Origin: Pseudomonadota bacterium
Lineage (GTDB): Bacteria > Pseudomonadota > Alphaproteobacteria > ATCC43930 > CGMCC-115725
DNA: 22,322 nucleotides
Assembly (NCBI GenBank): GCA_021790295.1
Contig: JAJYIC010000008.1
Location: 1-22,322 of the forward strand
Direction: 5' to 3'
The position numbers and the translations under genes are program-made. Of this stretch, positions 8,416 through 14,784 are shown piece by piece (within the stretch, counting starts at the first letter, position 1; each line of letters begins with the position of its first letter). Under the pieces are notes generated by a model. It was not told the DNA's origin. It ran no database searches and saw only the letters and a list, made by a program, of their open reading frames with translations.

Positions 8416-9291
8416 ATGTTCAAAGGATCGCTCGTAGCGCTGATCACGCCTTTCCGCGAAGGCAAGGTGGATGAAAAGGCGTTCGCCGAGCTTGTGGCCT
8501 GGCAGCTCGCGGAAGGCACGCACGGGCTCGTCCCTTGCGGCACGACCGGCGAATCGCCGACCCTCAGCGACGCCGAACGGCAAAGGCTCGTCGCCATTTC
8601 GGTCGAAGGGGCAAAAGGCAAGGCCCCCGTCATCGCCGGAGCGGGATCGAACGCGACCGAACACACGATCGAGATGACGCGCGCGGCAAAAGCGGCCGGA
8701 GCCGACGCCGCCCTCATCGTCTGCCCCTACTACAACCGGCCGACGCAAGAAGGGCTTTATCGGCATTTCAAGGCGATCAACGACGCCGTCGATCTGCCGA
8801 TCATCATCTACAACATTCCCGGAAGAACCGGGGTCGACATGTCGAATGCGACGATGGCGCGTCTCGCGCGCTTGCCCAACATCGTCGGGGTCAAGGATGC
8901 GACCAACGATCTCGCCCGGCCTTTGCGGATGCGCGCCGAGATCGGTGCGGATTTCTGCCTTTTGTCGGGCGAGGATGCGACCGCGGTCGCTTATCTCGCC
9001 CAAGGCGGAGAGGGCTGCATTTCGGTGACCGCCAATGTCGCGCCAAAGCTTTGCGCGAGGATGCAGGAAGCCTGGCAAAAGGGCGACCTCGCTTCGATGC
9101 GGCAGATCAACGAACGCCTCATCCCCCTTCACGACGCGCTTTTCGCGGAGACGAGCCCCGTACCCGTCAAATATGCGGCCTCGCTCTTGGGGCGCTCTTC
9201 GCCCGAAGTGCGCCAGCCTTTGTGGCCGCTTTCGGCGGAGACCAAGGAAAAGGTCGAGAAGGCGATGCGCGGCGCCGGCCTGATCAATTGA
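8416..9291 (+). CDS. dapA: 4-hydroxy-tetrahydrodipicolinate synthase
   Basis: The enzyme condenses pyruvate with aspartate semialdehyde, the first committed step toward diaminopimelate and lysine, in the cytosol. The 291-aa length is standard. The Schiff-base lysine is K160 in VGVKDAT, the proton-relay tyrosine Y132 is in IIYNIPGRTG, and T43/T44 lie in CGTTGES. CPYYNRPTQEG is also a hallmark. The ATG at 8416 has an ideal ribosome site (GGAGGAA, 8407-8412); the longer upstream frame is noncoding. smpB follows after 40 bp on the same strand, so the two are probably co-transcribed. Its product feeds the peptidoglycan that the neighbouring Slt and M23 enzymes remodel. Confidence 0.97.
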   Translation: MFKGSLVALITPFREGKVDEKAFAELVAWQLAEGTHGLVPCGTTGESPTLSDAERQRLVAISVEGAKGKAPVIAGAGSNATEHTIEMTRAAKAAGADAALIVCPYYNRPTQEGLYRHFKAINDAVDLPIIIYNIPGRTGVDMSNATMARLARLPNIVGVKDATNDLARPLRMRAEIGADFCLLSGEDATAVAYLAQGGEGCISVTANVAPKLCARMQEAWQKGDLASMRQINERLIPLHDALFAETSPVPVKYAASLLGRSSPEVRQPLWPLSAETKEKVEKAMRGAGLIN

Positions 9292-9331
9292 AGGCCTTGA
9301 GGCTCGCGCGGACAAAGCGCGCGGGCCGGCG

Positions 9332-9796
9332 ATGAGAACCTCCGACCGTTACGCCGCGCTCAACCGCAGGGCGCGCCACGATTATCTGATCGAGGAAACC
9401 TTCGAAGCGGGTCTCGCGCTTTGCGGCAGCGAGGTCAAGGTCCTGCGCCGGGGCGAGGCGAGCATCGCCGAGGCTTATGCCGACGAACGCGAAGGCGAAT
9501 TCTACCTGATGGACGCCAACATCCCCCAATACAAGCCTTCCGGCCGTTTCGGCCACCAGCCGCGCCGCCCGCGCAAGCTTTTGCTCCATAAGAAGGAAAT
9601 GGCAAGGCTCAGAGGCGCGATCCGGCGCGAGGGAATGACCCTCGTGCCGCTTGCGGTCTATTTCAACGAGCGCGGCAGGGCGAAGATCGAACTCGGGCTC
9701 GCCCGCGGCAAAAAGAAGAGCGACAAACGCGCGGCCGAAAGAGAGCGCGACTGGCAAAGAAGCCGCGCCCGGCTTCTGCGCCGCCACAATGCCTAA
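9332..9796 (+). CDS. smpB: SsrA-binding protein SmpB
   Basis: SmpB binds tmRNA and delivers it to stalled ribosomes for trans-translation. The 154-aa protein shows the family pattern: ARHDYLIEETFEAGL near the N-terminus, a GSEVKVLRRGEASI core, HQPRRPRKLLLHKKE, and a basic C-terminal tail after GKKKSDKR that enters the mRNA channel. The ATG at 9332 matches the family start, but I see no Shine-Dalgarno sequence. Instead a small GC hairpin, GCGCG (9306-9310) with CGCGC (9318-9322), sits just upstream, so translation may depend on coupling to dapA (inference). Its TAA stop overlaps the stop of the convergent uracil-DNA glycosylase gene by 4 bp. The tmRNA gene is not in this window. Confidence 0.96.
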   Translation: MRTSDRYAALNRRARHDYLIEETFEAGLALCGSEVKVLRRGEASIAEAYADEREGEFYLMDANIPQYKPSGRFGHQPRRPRKLLLHKKEMARLRGAIRREGMTLVPLAVYFNERGRAKIELGLARGKKKSDKRAAERERDWQRSRARLLRRHNA

Positions 9797-10443
9797 AGGG
9801 GCTCGACGCCGAGCCGGTGCGCGAGAGCCGCGAACACCTCTCTGAACATCGCCTCGGTGAGCCTTCCCGTATTCGTGTTGGTGCGCGAACAATGGTAGCT
9901 GTCGGCCAAGAGGAGGCCCTTCGGCAGCTCGTATAGCCGCCCGTGCACGAAAGGATAAGAGCCGGGGGAAAGGCCAAGCGCGAGAAGGGCGCTCCTGTGG
10001 GCGAGGGTCCCCAAGGCAAGGATCGCCCGCAAATCCTCCATGCCTTCGATTTCTTGTGCGAGGAAACCGCGGCAGCTCGAAATCTCGCCACTCTCGGGGC
10101 GGTTTTTCGGAGGCACGCAGCGCACCGCGTTGGTGATCCGCGCGCGGCAGAGTTCGAGCCCGTCATCCGCCCGCGCGCCAAATTCGCCGCGGGCAAAACC
10201 GAAACGCAAAAGCGTCCGATAAAGAAGAACCCCCGCAGCGTCGCCGGTAAAAGGCCGCCCGGTGCGGTTTGCGCCGGCAAGGCCGGGGGCGAGGCCGACG
10301 ATCAGAAGCGCCGCGGAAGAGGCGCCGAAAGAAGGCACGGGCGCATTCCACCAAAGAGGATGAGCCTCTCTTTGCCGCTCCCGGAAAAGAACTAGGCGCG
10401 GGCAAAGGGCGCAGTCGCGCGGCGGCTCGGCAATCGGCCCCAC
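9793..10443 (-). CDS. Family 5 (UdgB-type) uracil-DNA glycosylase with Fe-S cluster
   Basis: The enzyme should excise uracil, and in this family other deaminated bases, from DNA to start base excision repair. In its 216 aa, motif A is GLAPGLAGANRTGRPFTGD (50-68), where the usual catalytic Asp/Glu of families 1-4 is absent, as is typical of family 5. The second motif is YHCSRTNTNTGRLT (H184). Four cysteines suited to a 4Fe-4S cluster are C11, C14, C109 and C124. The start is GTG 10443, inside a 10-bp tandem repeat with no clear ribosome site; the CALC pair so close to it supports a start near here. The NYN gene lies 26 bp upstream on the same strand. The stop overlaps smpB. Confidence 0.9.
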   Translation of the reverse strand: MGPIAEPPRDCALCPRLVLFRERQREAHPLWWNAPVPSFGASSAALLIVGLAPGLAGANRTGRPFTGDAAGVLLYRTLLRFGFARGEFGARADDGLELCRARITNAVRCVPPKNRPESGEISSCRGFLAQEIEGMEDLRAILALGTLAHRSALLALGLSPGSYPFVHGRLYELPKGLLLADSYHCSRTNTNTGRLTEAMFREVFAALAHRLGVEPL

Positions 10444-10469
10444 GCGGCCCCACGCGGCCCCACGCGGCC
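10435..10469. repeat. 10-bp tandem repeat, 3.5 copies
   Basis: The unit CGGCCCCACG occurs at 10435-10444, 10445-10454 and 10455-10464, followed by a half copy CGGCC to 10469. On the minus strand every full copy carries a GTG triplet, and the first of them (10443-10441) is the start of the uracil-DNA glycosylase gene. The repeat fills the gap between that gene and the NYN gene stop. Because 10 is not a multiple of three, the other two GTGs are out of frame. Confidence 0.9.
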
Positions 10470-11069
10470 TCAGGCGTCCTCGCCCGGCTCTGCCCGGAGC
10501 GCAGGCCGGGCGTCGGCGCGCTGGCCTTCTTCGCGCGGATGGTGGTCGCGCAGGATGCTCGGCGCCAGATCCTGCAACTCGATGAAATTGTCCGCCTGGC
10601 GGCGCAACTCGTCGGAAACCATCGGCGGGACCGAGCGGATCGTCGACACCACGGAAACGCGAACCCCTTTCCTTTGCACCGCTTCGACCAGGCGGCGGAA
10701 ATCTCCGTCGCCGGAAAAGAGGATCGCATGGTCGATGTAATGGGCCATTTCGAGCATGTCGATCGCCAGCTCGATATCCATATTGGCCTTGATGCGGCGC
10801 CGCCCCATCGCGTCGGTGAACTCTTTTGCGGGTTTTGTCACCATCGCATAGCCGTTATAATCGAGCCAATCGACGAGAGGGCGGATTGGCGAATATTCCT
10901 GATCCTCAACCAGAGTGGTATAGTAGAAAGCGCGGATGAGCCGCCCTTTCGTACTGAAAAGATCGAGAAGGCGCTTGTAGTCTATATCGAACGCAAGGCC
11001 GCGGGCTGCGGAATAAAGATTGGCTCCGTCGATGAAGATGGCAATACGTTCTTCAGGATAGAATATCAT
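10470..11069 (-). CDS. NYN-domain (LabA/DUF88 family) PIN-like protein, putative RNase
   Basis: Members of this family have a PIN-like nuclease fold and are thought to act on RNA; the target here is unknown. The 199-aa protein begins IFYPEERIAIFIDGANLY, with the first metal-binding Asp in FIDGAN (D14). Further acidic residues lie in NMDIELAIDM and in LFSGDGDFRRLVE, all hallmark positions. The tail after IELQDLAP is charged and probably disordered. I chose ATG 11069 because it fits the family N-terminus. A GTG at 11117 would add 16 residues. AGGAG before ATG 11069 is 12 nt away and lies in a small hairpin (11082-11094), which could limit translation. The uracil-DNA glycosylase gene follows on the same strand. 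Confidence 0.9.
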   Translation of the reverse strand: MIFYPEERIAIFIDGANLYSAARGLAFDIDYKRLLDLFSTKGRLIRAFYYTTLVEDQEYSPIRPLVDWLDYNGYAMVTKPAKEFTDAMGRRRIKANMDIELAIDMLEMAHYIDHAILFSGDGDFRRLVEAVQRKGVRVSVVSTIRSVPPMVSDELRRQADNFIELQDLAPSILRDHHPREEGQRADARPALRAEPGEDA

Positions 11070-11125
11070 TTGCGACGAATACTCCTCGAAGGAGACTATC
11101 GAACGAGTGTCATACACAAACCGCC

Positions 11126-11141
11126 TGCGGTCAAGACCGCA
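11126..11141. promoter_or_regulatory. Perfect dyad between divergent NYN and folK genes
   Basis: TGCGGTC and GACCGCA flank a central AA, giving a 7-bp perfect inverted repeat with a 2-bp spacer. On the minus strand it contains TTGACC, which could be a -35 for the NYN gene, although TATGAC lies only 14 bp downstream. The size and position suit a regulator site, but no regulator gene is nearby. Confidence 0.35.
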
Positions 11142-11212
11142 GATCTCGCGCCGGCGGATCCGAAGAAAGCGCCGAAGGGCGTAGCGCCGGGGCGCAAAGG
11201 CTGTGGTGAAAC

Positions 11213-11707
11213 GTGATCCTCATCGCCCTTGGCGGCAATCTCGAAAGTCCCCTATGGGGCCCCCCGCGGGCCACTCTCGAAGCCGCGCTCCAGGCCCTCC
11301 AAAGCGAGGGCATTCGCCTCCTCCTGCGCTCGCGCTTTTATCTCTGCGCTCCCGTTCCGCCTTCCGATCAGCCCTATTTTGTCAATGCGGTCGCGGCTCT
11401 CGACACTCCTCTTGCGGCGGCGCCGTTGCTGGTGAGGCTGCTCGCCCTCGAGACCCGCCTCGGCCGCACGCGCGGCGCGCGCAACGCGGCGCGGATCCTC
11501 GATCTCGATCTTCTGGACCACGACGGCGCGGTGATCCAGACGCCTTTTCTCGAACTTCCTCATCCGCGCCTCGAGAAGCGCCGTTTCGTTCTCCTCCCTC
11601 TCGCCGAGATCGCTCCCTTCTGGCGCCATCCTCTCTCTGGCCTTTCGGCGTTGGAGCTTCTCGCTCTCCTGCCGCCGGGCGAAAGCGTCGAGCCTTTGCC
11701 GGAATAA
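11213..11707 (+). CDS. folK: 6-hydroxymethyl-7,8-dihydropterin pyrophosphokinase
   Basis: FolK transfers pyrophosphate from ATP to 6-hydroxymethyl-dihydropterin in folate synthesis. The 164-aa length is typical. Family features are IALGGNL at the N-terminus, QPYFVNAV in the pterin-binding loop, the ILDLDLL motif whose two aspartates bind magnesium, and LPHPRLEKRRFVLLPLAEIAP. The GTG start at 11213 gives MILIALGGNL, the usual family beginning, though the ribosome site is weak. It is divergent from the NYN gene. No other folate genes are nearby. Confidence 0.93.
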   Translation: MILIALGGNLESPLWGPPRATLEAALQALQSEGIRLLLRSRFYLCAPVPPSDQPYFVNAVAALDTPLAAAPLLVRLLALETRLGRTRGARNAARILDLDLLDHDGAVIQTPFLELPHPRLEKRRFVLLPLAEIAPFWRHPLSGLSALELLALLPPGESVEPLPE

Positions 11708-11720
11708 CCGATGCTGCGCA

Positions 11721-11749
11721 TTGTGCGCCCGCTGCGACCCCCTTATAAC
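11721..11749 (+). promoter_or_regulatory. Candidate sigma70-type promoter for the methyltransferase-tolC genes
   Basis: TTGTGC (11721-11726) and TATAAC (11744-11749) are separated by exactly 17 bp. The -10 matches 5 of 6 consensus positions and the -35 matches 3 of 6, including the TTG. It lies between the folK stop and the ATG at 11812, giving a leader of about 55 nt. Confidence 0.45.
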
Positions 11750-11811
11750 CCGCTTCGTCTTCCCGTCTCGAAACGCAATCTCCATTGGCTCTATTGGGAC
11801 ACAATCGGACG

Positions 11812-12474
11812 ATGACTGAGTACGAAGCGGCTCGCAGCCATATGATCGCGAGCCAGCTGCGCCCCAACAAGGTCGGCGATGAGCGCCTTCTCGCCGCTTT
11901 CCGGGCGGTGCGGCGCGAAGTTTTCGTGCCGCCTTCTCTGCGCGCGGCCGCCTATGGCGACGAAGATCTGCCTTTGGGGGGCGGCCGCTCGATGATGAAG
12001 CCCTTTGTCCTCGGCCGGCTTTTGCAAGCGGCCCTACCCCGTGCCGGCGACAACGCCCTCGTCGTCGGCGCCGGAACGGGGTACGAAGCCGCGCTTCTCG
12101 CGCGCCTCCTGCGCAAAGTGGTCGCTCTCGAAGAGGACGAAACGCTGGCGCGGCTTGCGCGATTCGCGCTGGCCGAAGAACAGGCGGCCCAGGTGAGCGT
12201 GGTCGAGGAGCCTTTGCGCAAGGGGTATCGCGCGCGCTCTCCTTACGAAGTGATCCTTTCCGCCGGGGCGGTCGCCGAGGTTCCGGCCGAGATCCTGGCG
12301 CAACTCGCCGAAGGGGGAAGGCTCGTCGCCGTCGAAAGGGGTAGCGAAGGTCCCGGACGCGCGGTCCTCATCGTCCGCAACGGGAGCGCATTCGTGCGCC
12401 GCATCCTTTTCGATGCCTGGGTGGCGCCGCTTCCGGGCTTTGCCCCCGAGCCGGAATTTGTTTTCGAGGAGTGA
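11812..12474 (+). CDS. Protein-L-isoaspartate O-methyltransferase-like protein (tolC-linked type)
   Basis: This 220-aa SAM-dependent methyltransferase belongs to the PCMT family by overall pattern: an N-terminal helix region ending RREVFVPPSLRAAAYGDEDLPL, then the SAM-binding loop ALVVGAGTGYEAALLA and VVALEED. True isoaspartyl methyltransferases carry a QTISQP/QSISAP-type segment after the GHG; here it reads GGGRSMMKPFVLGRLLQ. Relatives beside alphaproteobacterial tolC genes show the same change as I recall, so repair of isoaspartate is doubtful and the substrate is unknown. ATG 11812 starts MTEYEAARSHMI, matching family N-termini; the 9 extra upstream residues are not family-like. A promoter candidate lies upstream and tolC follows. 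Confidence 0.8.
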   Translation: MTEYEAARSHMIASQLRPNKVGDERLLAAFRAVRREVFVPPSLRAAAYGDEDLPLGGGRSMMKPFVLGRLLQAALPRAGDNALVVGAGTGYEAALLARLLRKVVALEEDETLARLARFALAEEQAAQVSVVEEPLRKGYRARSPYEVILSAGAVAEVPAEILAQLAEGGRLVAVERGSEGPGRAVLIVRNGSAFVRRILFDAWVAPLPGFAPEPEFVFEE

Positions 12475-12503
12475 GGGGCGCGCCTGCGGCTTTTCGCGCC
12501 CTC
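12473..12503 (+). other. Imperfect hairpin after the methyltransferase gene
   Basis: GAGGGGCGCG (12473-12482) can pair with CGCGCC-CTC (12495-12503), leaving one bulged base. No T-run follows, so it is not a standard intrinsic terminator; it may slow or protect the transcript between the methyltransferase gene and tolC. Confidence 0.3.
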
Positions 12504-12711
12504 AAGGCAAGAAGAATTCTCTGATGCCGAATCATCCCTGTAAGATGGGCGGGCGGGGTGCGAGGATCGTTGCAGAACCTGGCGGGGGAATGATGTCGCA
12601 AACCCTCTTCAAAGCCTCTCCGGGTCGGGAGCGAGAGTTGTGCCGCAGGGCGCCGAAGGGCGGGGGCATTGCCGGCTTTCTCGCAAAGCCGCATATGGCC
12701 GGAGGAAAATG

Positions 12712-14091
12712 ATGCGGGGGCGCCGTTCGATTTTCGTTTCTGCCGCGCTTTTCTGCCTGGTGGCGGGCCTGGAGGCGGCGCCGGCGGAAACGCTGAGGGA
12801 GGCGCTCGCTTACGCCTATACGACCAACCCGCAGCTTCTGGCGCAAAGAGCCTTGTTGCGAGCAACCGACGAAAGCGTGCCGCAGGCGCTCGCCAACTGG
12901 CGCCCGACCGTCACTTTCACCGGACAGCTCGGTTACGAGGTCAACGTCTTTCAACCGAGCGGATCGCCAAGCAGCGCCGCGCGCTTGAGGCCCGAATCGG
13001 CGCAGCTCGAGCTCAATCAGCCGATCTATCGCGGCGGACGCAGCCAAGCGCAGCTGCACGCGGCGCTCGATACGGTTGAGGCGACGCGGGCCCAGACTTT
13101 CGCGGTCGAGACGAGCGTTTTCCAAGAGGTCGTGACCGCCTATCTCGATGTCGTTCGGGACCAGACCCTCGTCGAGGTCGACCGCAATAACGAGGAGGTC
13201 TTGCGCGAGCAGTTGCGAGCGACGCGCGAGCGTTTCCGCGTCGGCGAGGTGACCGCGACCGATGTCGCCCAGGCCGAATCCTCTCTCGCCCAGGCGACGG
13301 CGACGCGCATTTCGGCACAGGGAACGCTCGCTTCCGACCGCGCCGCTTATACCCATGCCGTCGGCCGCCCACCGGGCCGGCTCCTGATGCCGCGCGTGCG
13401 CCCGACCTTGCCGGCCTCGCGCGAAGACGCGCTGCGTCTTGCCGCGCTCGACAATCCGAGCGTGATCGCGGCGCATTTTGCCGAACTCGCCGCGCGCCAG
13501 GATGTCGCCCTCGTGCGCGGCCAGCTCCTGCCGCAGATCTCGATCGTCGGCACCCTGCAACGCGTTTTCGATCAGTCTGCCCTTTTCAAGGATGTGTGGC
13601 AGAACGCCCTTACGGTCAGCGCCCAGATGACGATGCCGCTTTACGAAGGCGGCGCCATTTATTCGCAGACCCGTCAGGCCGAGCAGACGGTCGGGCAAAA
13701 GCGCAGCCTTCTCGACGATACCCGCCGCGCCGCCGTCCAAAGCGCGACCCAGTCCTGGGAGACCTTGACCGCGGCGCGCGCCTCGATCGCCTCATTCCAG
13801 GCGGCCGTGCAGGCGGCGCAGATCGCGCTCAACGGTACGGAGCAGGAGGCTCTCGTCGGCACCCGCACCGTGCTCGACGTGTTGATCGCCGCCCAACAGC
13901 TTTTGACCGTGCGCTCGCAGCTGGTCGGCGCCGAACATGACGCCGCTCTCGCCGAGTTCAACCTTTCTGCGGCGATCGGCCGGCTCCTTGCTCCCGATCT
14001 CAAGCTGCCCGTCAAGCTTTACGATTTCGATCGTCATTACAACGAGGTGAAAAACAAATGGTTCGGCTTCAAAGGCGGTCTCAAGGAGTGA
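12712..14091 (+). CDS. tolC: TolC-family outer membrane channel protein
   Basis: TolC trimers form the outer-membrane duct of type I secretion and tripartite efflux pumps. The 459-aa protein has a signal peptide (about 1-25, likely cleaved after APA before ETLREAL), then the twofold OEP repeat. Each half has long Ala/Gln/Arg-rich helices and strand pairs, with typical pieces such as AYTTNPQLLAQRA, ELNQPIYRGGRS, FRVGEVTATDVAQAES and TRTVLDVLIAAQQL. Two tandem ATGs occur at 12709 and 12712; 12712 is better spaced from GGAGG (12701-12705). Inner-membrane and adaptor partners are not in the window. The ABC exporter at 2651 is too far away to link. Confidence 0.94.
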   Translation: MRGRRSIFVSAALFCLVAGLEAAPAETLREALAYAYTTNPQLLAQRALLRATDESVPQALANWRPTVTFTGQLGYEVNVFQPSGSPSSAARLRPESAQLELNQPIYRGGRSQAQLHAALDTVEATRAQTFAVETSVFQEVVTAYLDVVRDQTLVEVDRNNEEVLREQLRATRERFRVGEVTATDVAQAESSLAQATATRISAQGTLASDRAAYTHAVGRPPGRLLMPRVRPTLPASREDALRLAALDNPSVIAAHFAELAARQDVALVRGQLLPQISIVGTLQRVFDQSALFKDVWQNALTVSAQMTMPLYEGGAIYSQTRQAEQTVGQKRSLLDDTRRAAVQSATQSWETLTAARASIASFQAAVQAAQIALNGTEQEALVGTRTVLDVLIAAQQLLTVRSQLVGAEHDAALAEFNLSAAIGRLLAPDLKLPVKLYDFDRHYNEVKNKWFGFKGGLKE

Positions 14092-14113
14092 GAGGGGCCA
14101 TTGGAGCCGGAAT

Positions 14114-14132
14114 GCGGGCGCCTTTTGCCCGC
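14114..14132 (+). other. GC-rich hairpin between tolC and popZ
   Basis: GCGGGC (14114-14119) pairs with GCCCGC (14127-14132) across a 7-base loop ending in four T. No T-run follows the stem, so read-through into popZ is likely. It may act as an mRNA 3'-end protector for tolC. Confidence 0.35.
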
Positions 14133-14173
14133 GCTTCGAACCGCGATGAGAGTGTCTTTTGCTGTGGGTTTGT

Positions 14174-14593
14174 ATGATGTCGAATGAAACGCCAAGACAG
14201 GAGCCTTCGATCGTCGAAAAGGGAGGCGCGCCCGATCGCAAAGCCGCGCCGCAAACGCGCGAGGAGGAAGGCGTTTTCGAATTGACCGAAGCGCTCGCCG
14301 AGGACGGTTCGGTGCGCCGTCTCGCCCCGGCGGCGGGCGGGGAGGGGACCGCATCGGCCTTGACGGCGGGTGCCGCGGCGGCGGCTTTCGCCGGGCTTGC
14401 CTCTCTCGGCCGCGAGAAGCGGCGCGAAGGGGAGACCGCGCTCGGTGCCCCGGGGAAAACTCTCGAAGACATCTTGCGCGAGTTGCTGCGCCCTCTGGTG
14501 CAGGCTTGGCTCGATGCCAATCTGGCGCAGATCGTCGAGCGCCTGGTGCGCGAGGAGATCCAGCGCGTCGTCCGCGACGCGGGATTGCGCTAG
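14174..14593 (+). CDS. popZ: PopZ-like polar organizing protein (DUF2497), lacking the N-terminal helix
   Basis: PopZ forms a condensate at cell poles that anchors the ParB/centromere complex and polarity proteins in alphaproteobacteria. In this 139-aa homologue the C-terminal assembly region is clear: KTLEDILRELLRPLVQAWLD, then NLAQIVERLVREEIQRVVRD (about 96-135), preceded by an Ala-rich segment (60-77). An acidic patch with FELTEAL (35-41) matches the middle of the family. The usual N-terminal client-binding helix (MEEILASIRRII type) is missing: EPSIVEK is followed at once by GGAPD. Other frames do not encode it. The start is one of two tandem ATGs (14174 or 14177), with a weak ribosome site. 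The TAG stop is supplied by a repeat element. The tolC-popZ-valS order supports the assignment. Confidence 0.85.
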   Translation: MMSNETPRQEPSIVEKGGAPDRKAAPQTREEEGVFELTEALAEDGSVRRLAPAAGGEGTASALTAGAAAAAFAGLASLGREKRREGETALGAPGKTLEDILRELLRPLVQAWLDANLAQIVERLVREEIQRVVRDAGLR

Positions 14594-14644
14594 TGGTCCG
14601 ATCCAAACGCTTGGTTCCCAAGCGTTTGGTGAATCGGCCCACCA
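14591..14644 (-). repeat. 54-bp REP-like inverted-repeat element, copy 1
   Basis: The outer arms are 14591-14602 (TAGTGGTCCGAT) and 14633-14644 (ATCGGCCCACCA), with two mispairs. The inner arms are 14603-14614 (CCAAACGCTTGG) and 14618-14629, perfectly complementary. The loop is TTC and a bulge TGA lies on the 3' side. Relative to copy 2 it is in the opposite orientation. Its first three bases are the popZ stop codon. Confidence 0.9.
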
Positions 14645-14655
14645 GATCCGTATGT

Positions 14656-14709
14656 TAGTGGTGCGATTCAGCCAACGGATGGGAACCATCCGTTGGCATC
14701 GCACCACTA
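14656..14709 (+). repeat. 54-bp REP-like inverted-repeat element, copy 2
   Basis: The outer arms 14656-14667 (TAGTGGTGCGAT) and 14698-14709 are perfectly complementary, as are the inner arms 14671-14682 (GCCAACGGATGG) and 14686-14697. That makes 24 paired bases with a TCA bulge (14668-14670) and a GAA loop. The conserved centre shared with copy 1 is TGGGAACCA. An 11-bp spacer separates the two copies, so together they resemble a BIME. No T-run follows, so terminator activity is doubtful. Confidence 0.92.
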
Positions 14710-14727
14710 GAACCCGGGAGCTTCAAG

Positions 14728-14753
14728 GCGAGCCGCTAGAGGCGTTGGCTCGC
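14728..14753 (+). other. Small hairpin in the valS leader
   Basis: GCGAGCC (14728-14734) pairs with GGCTCGC (14747-14753) across a 12-base loop, 31 bp before the valS ATG. It is unrelated in sequence to the two 54-bp elements. It might affect valS translation; nothing resembling a T-box is present. Confidence 0.35.
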
Positions 14754-14784
14754 AGCGTCACGGAAATTCGGGAACGCTAAAGCG

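Noticed and set aside
12532..13740. Minus-strand open frame of 402 codons opposite tolC
   Set aside because: It is antisense to a clear tolC gene, with no recognisable domain.
14594..14784. T-box or other valyl-tRNA riboswitch ahead of valS
   Set aside because: No T-box sequence or antiterminator is present, and the two hairpins are inverted copies of one another, which fits a repeat element better.
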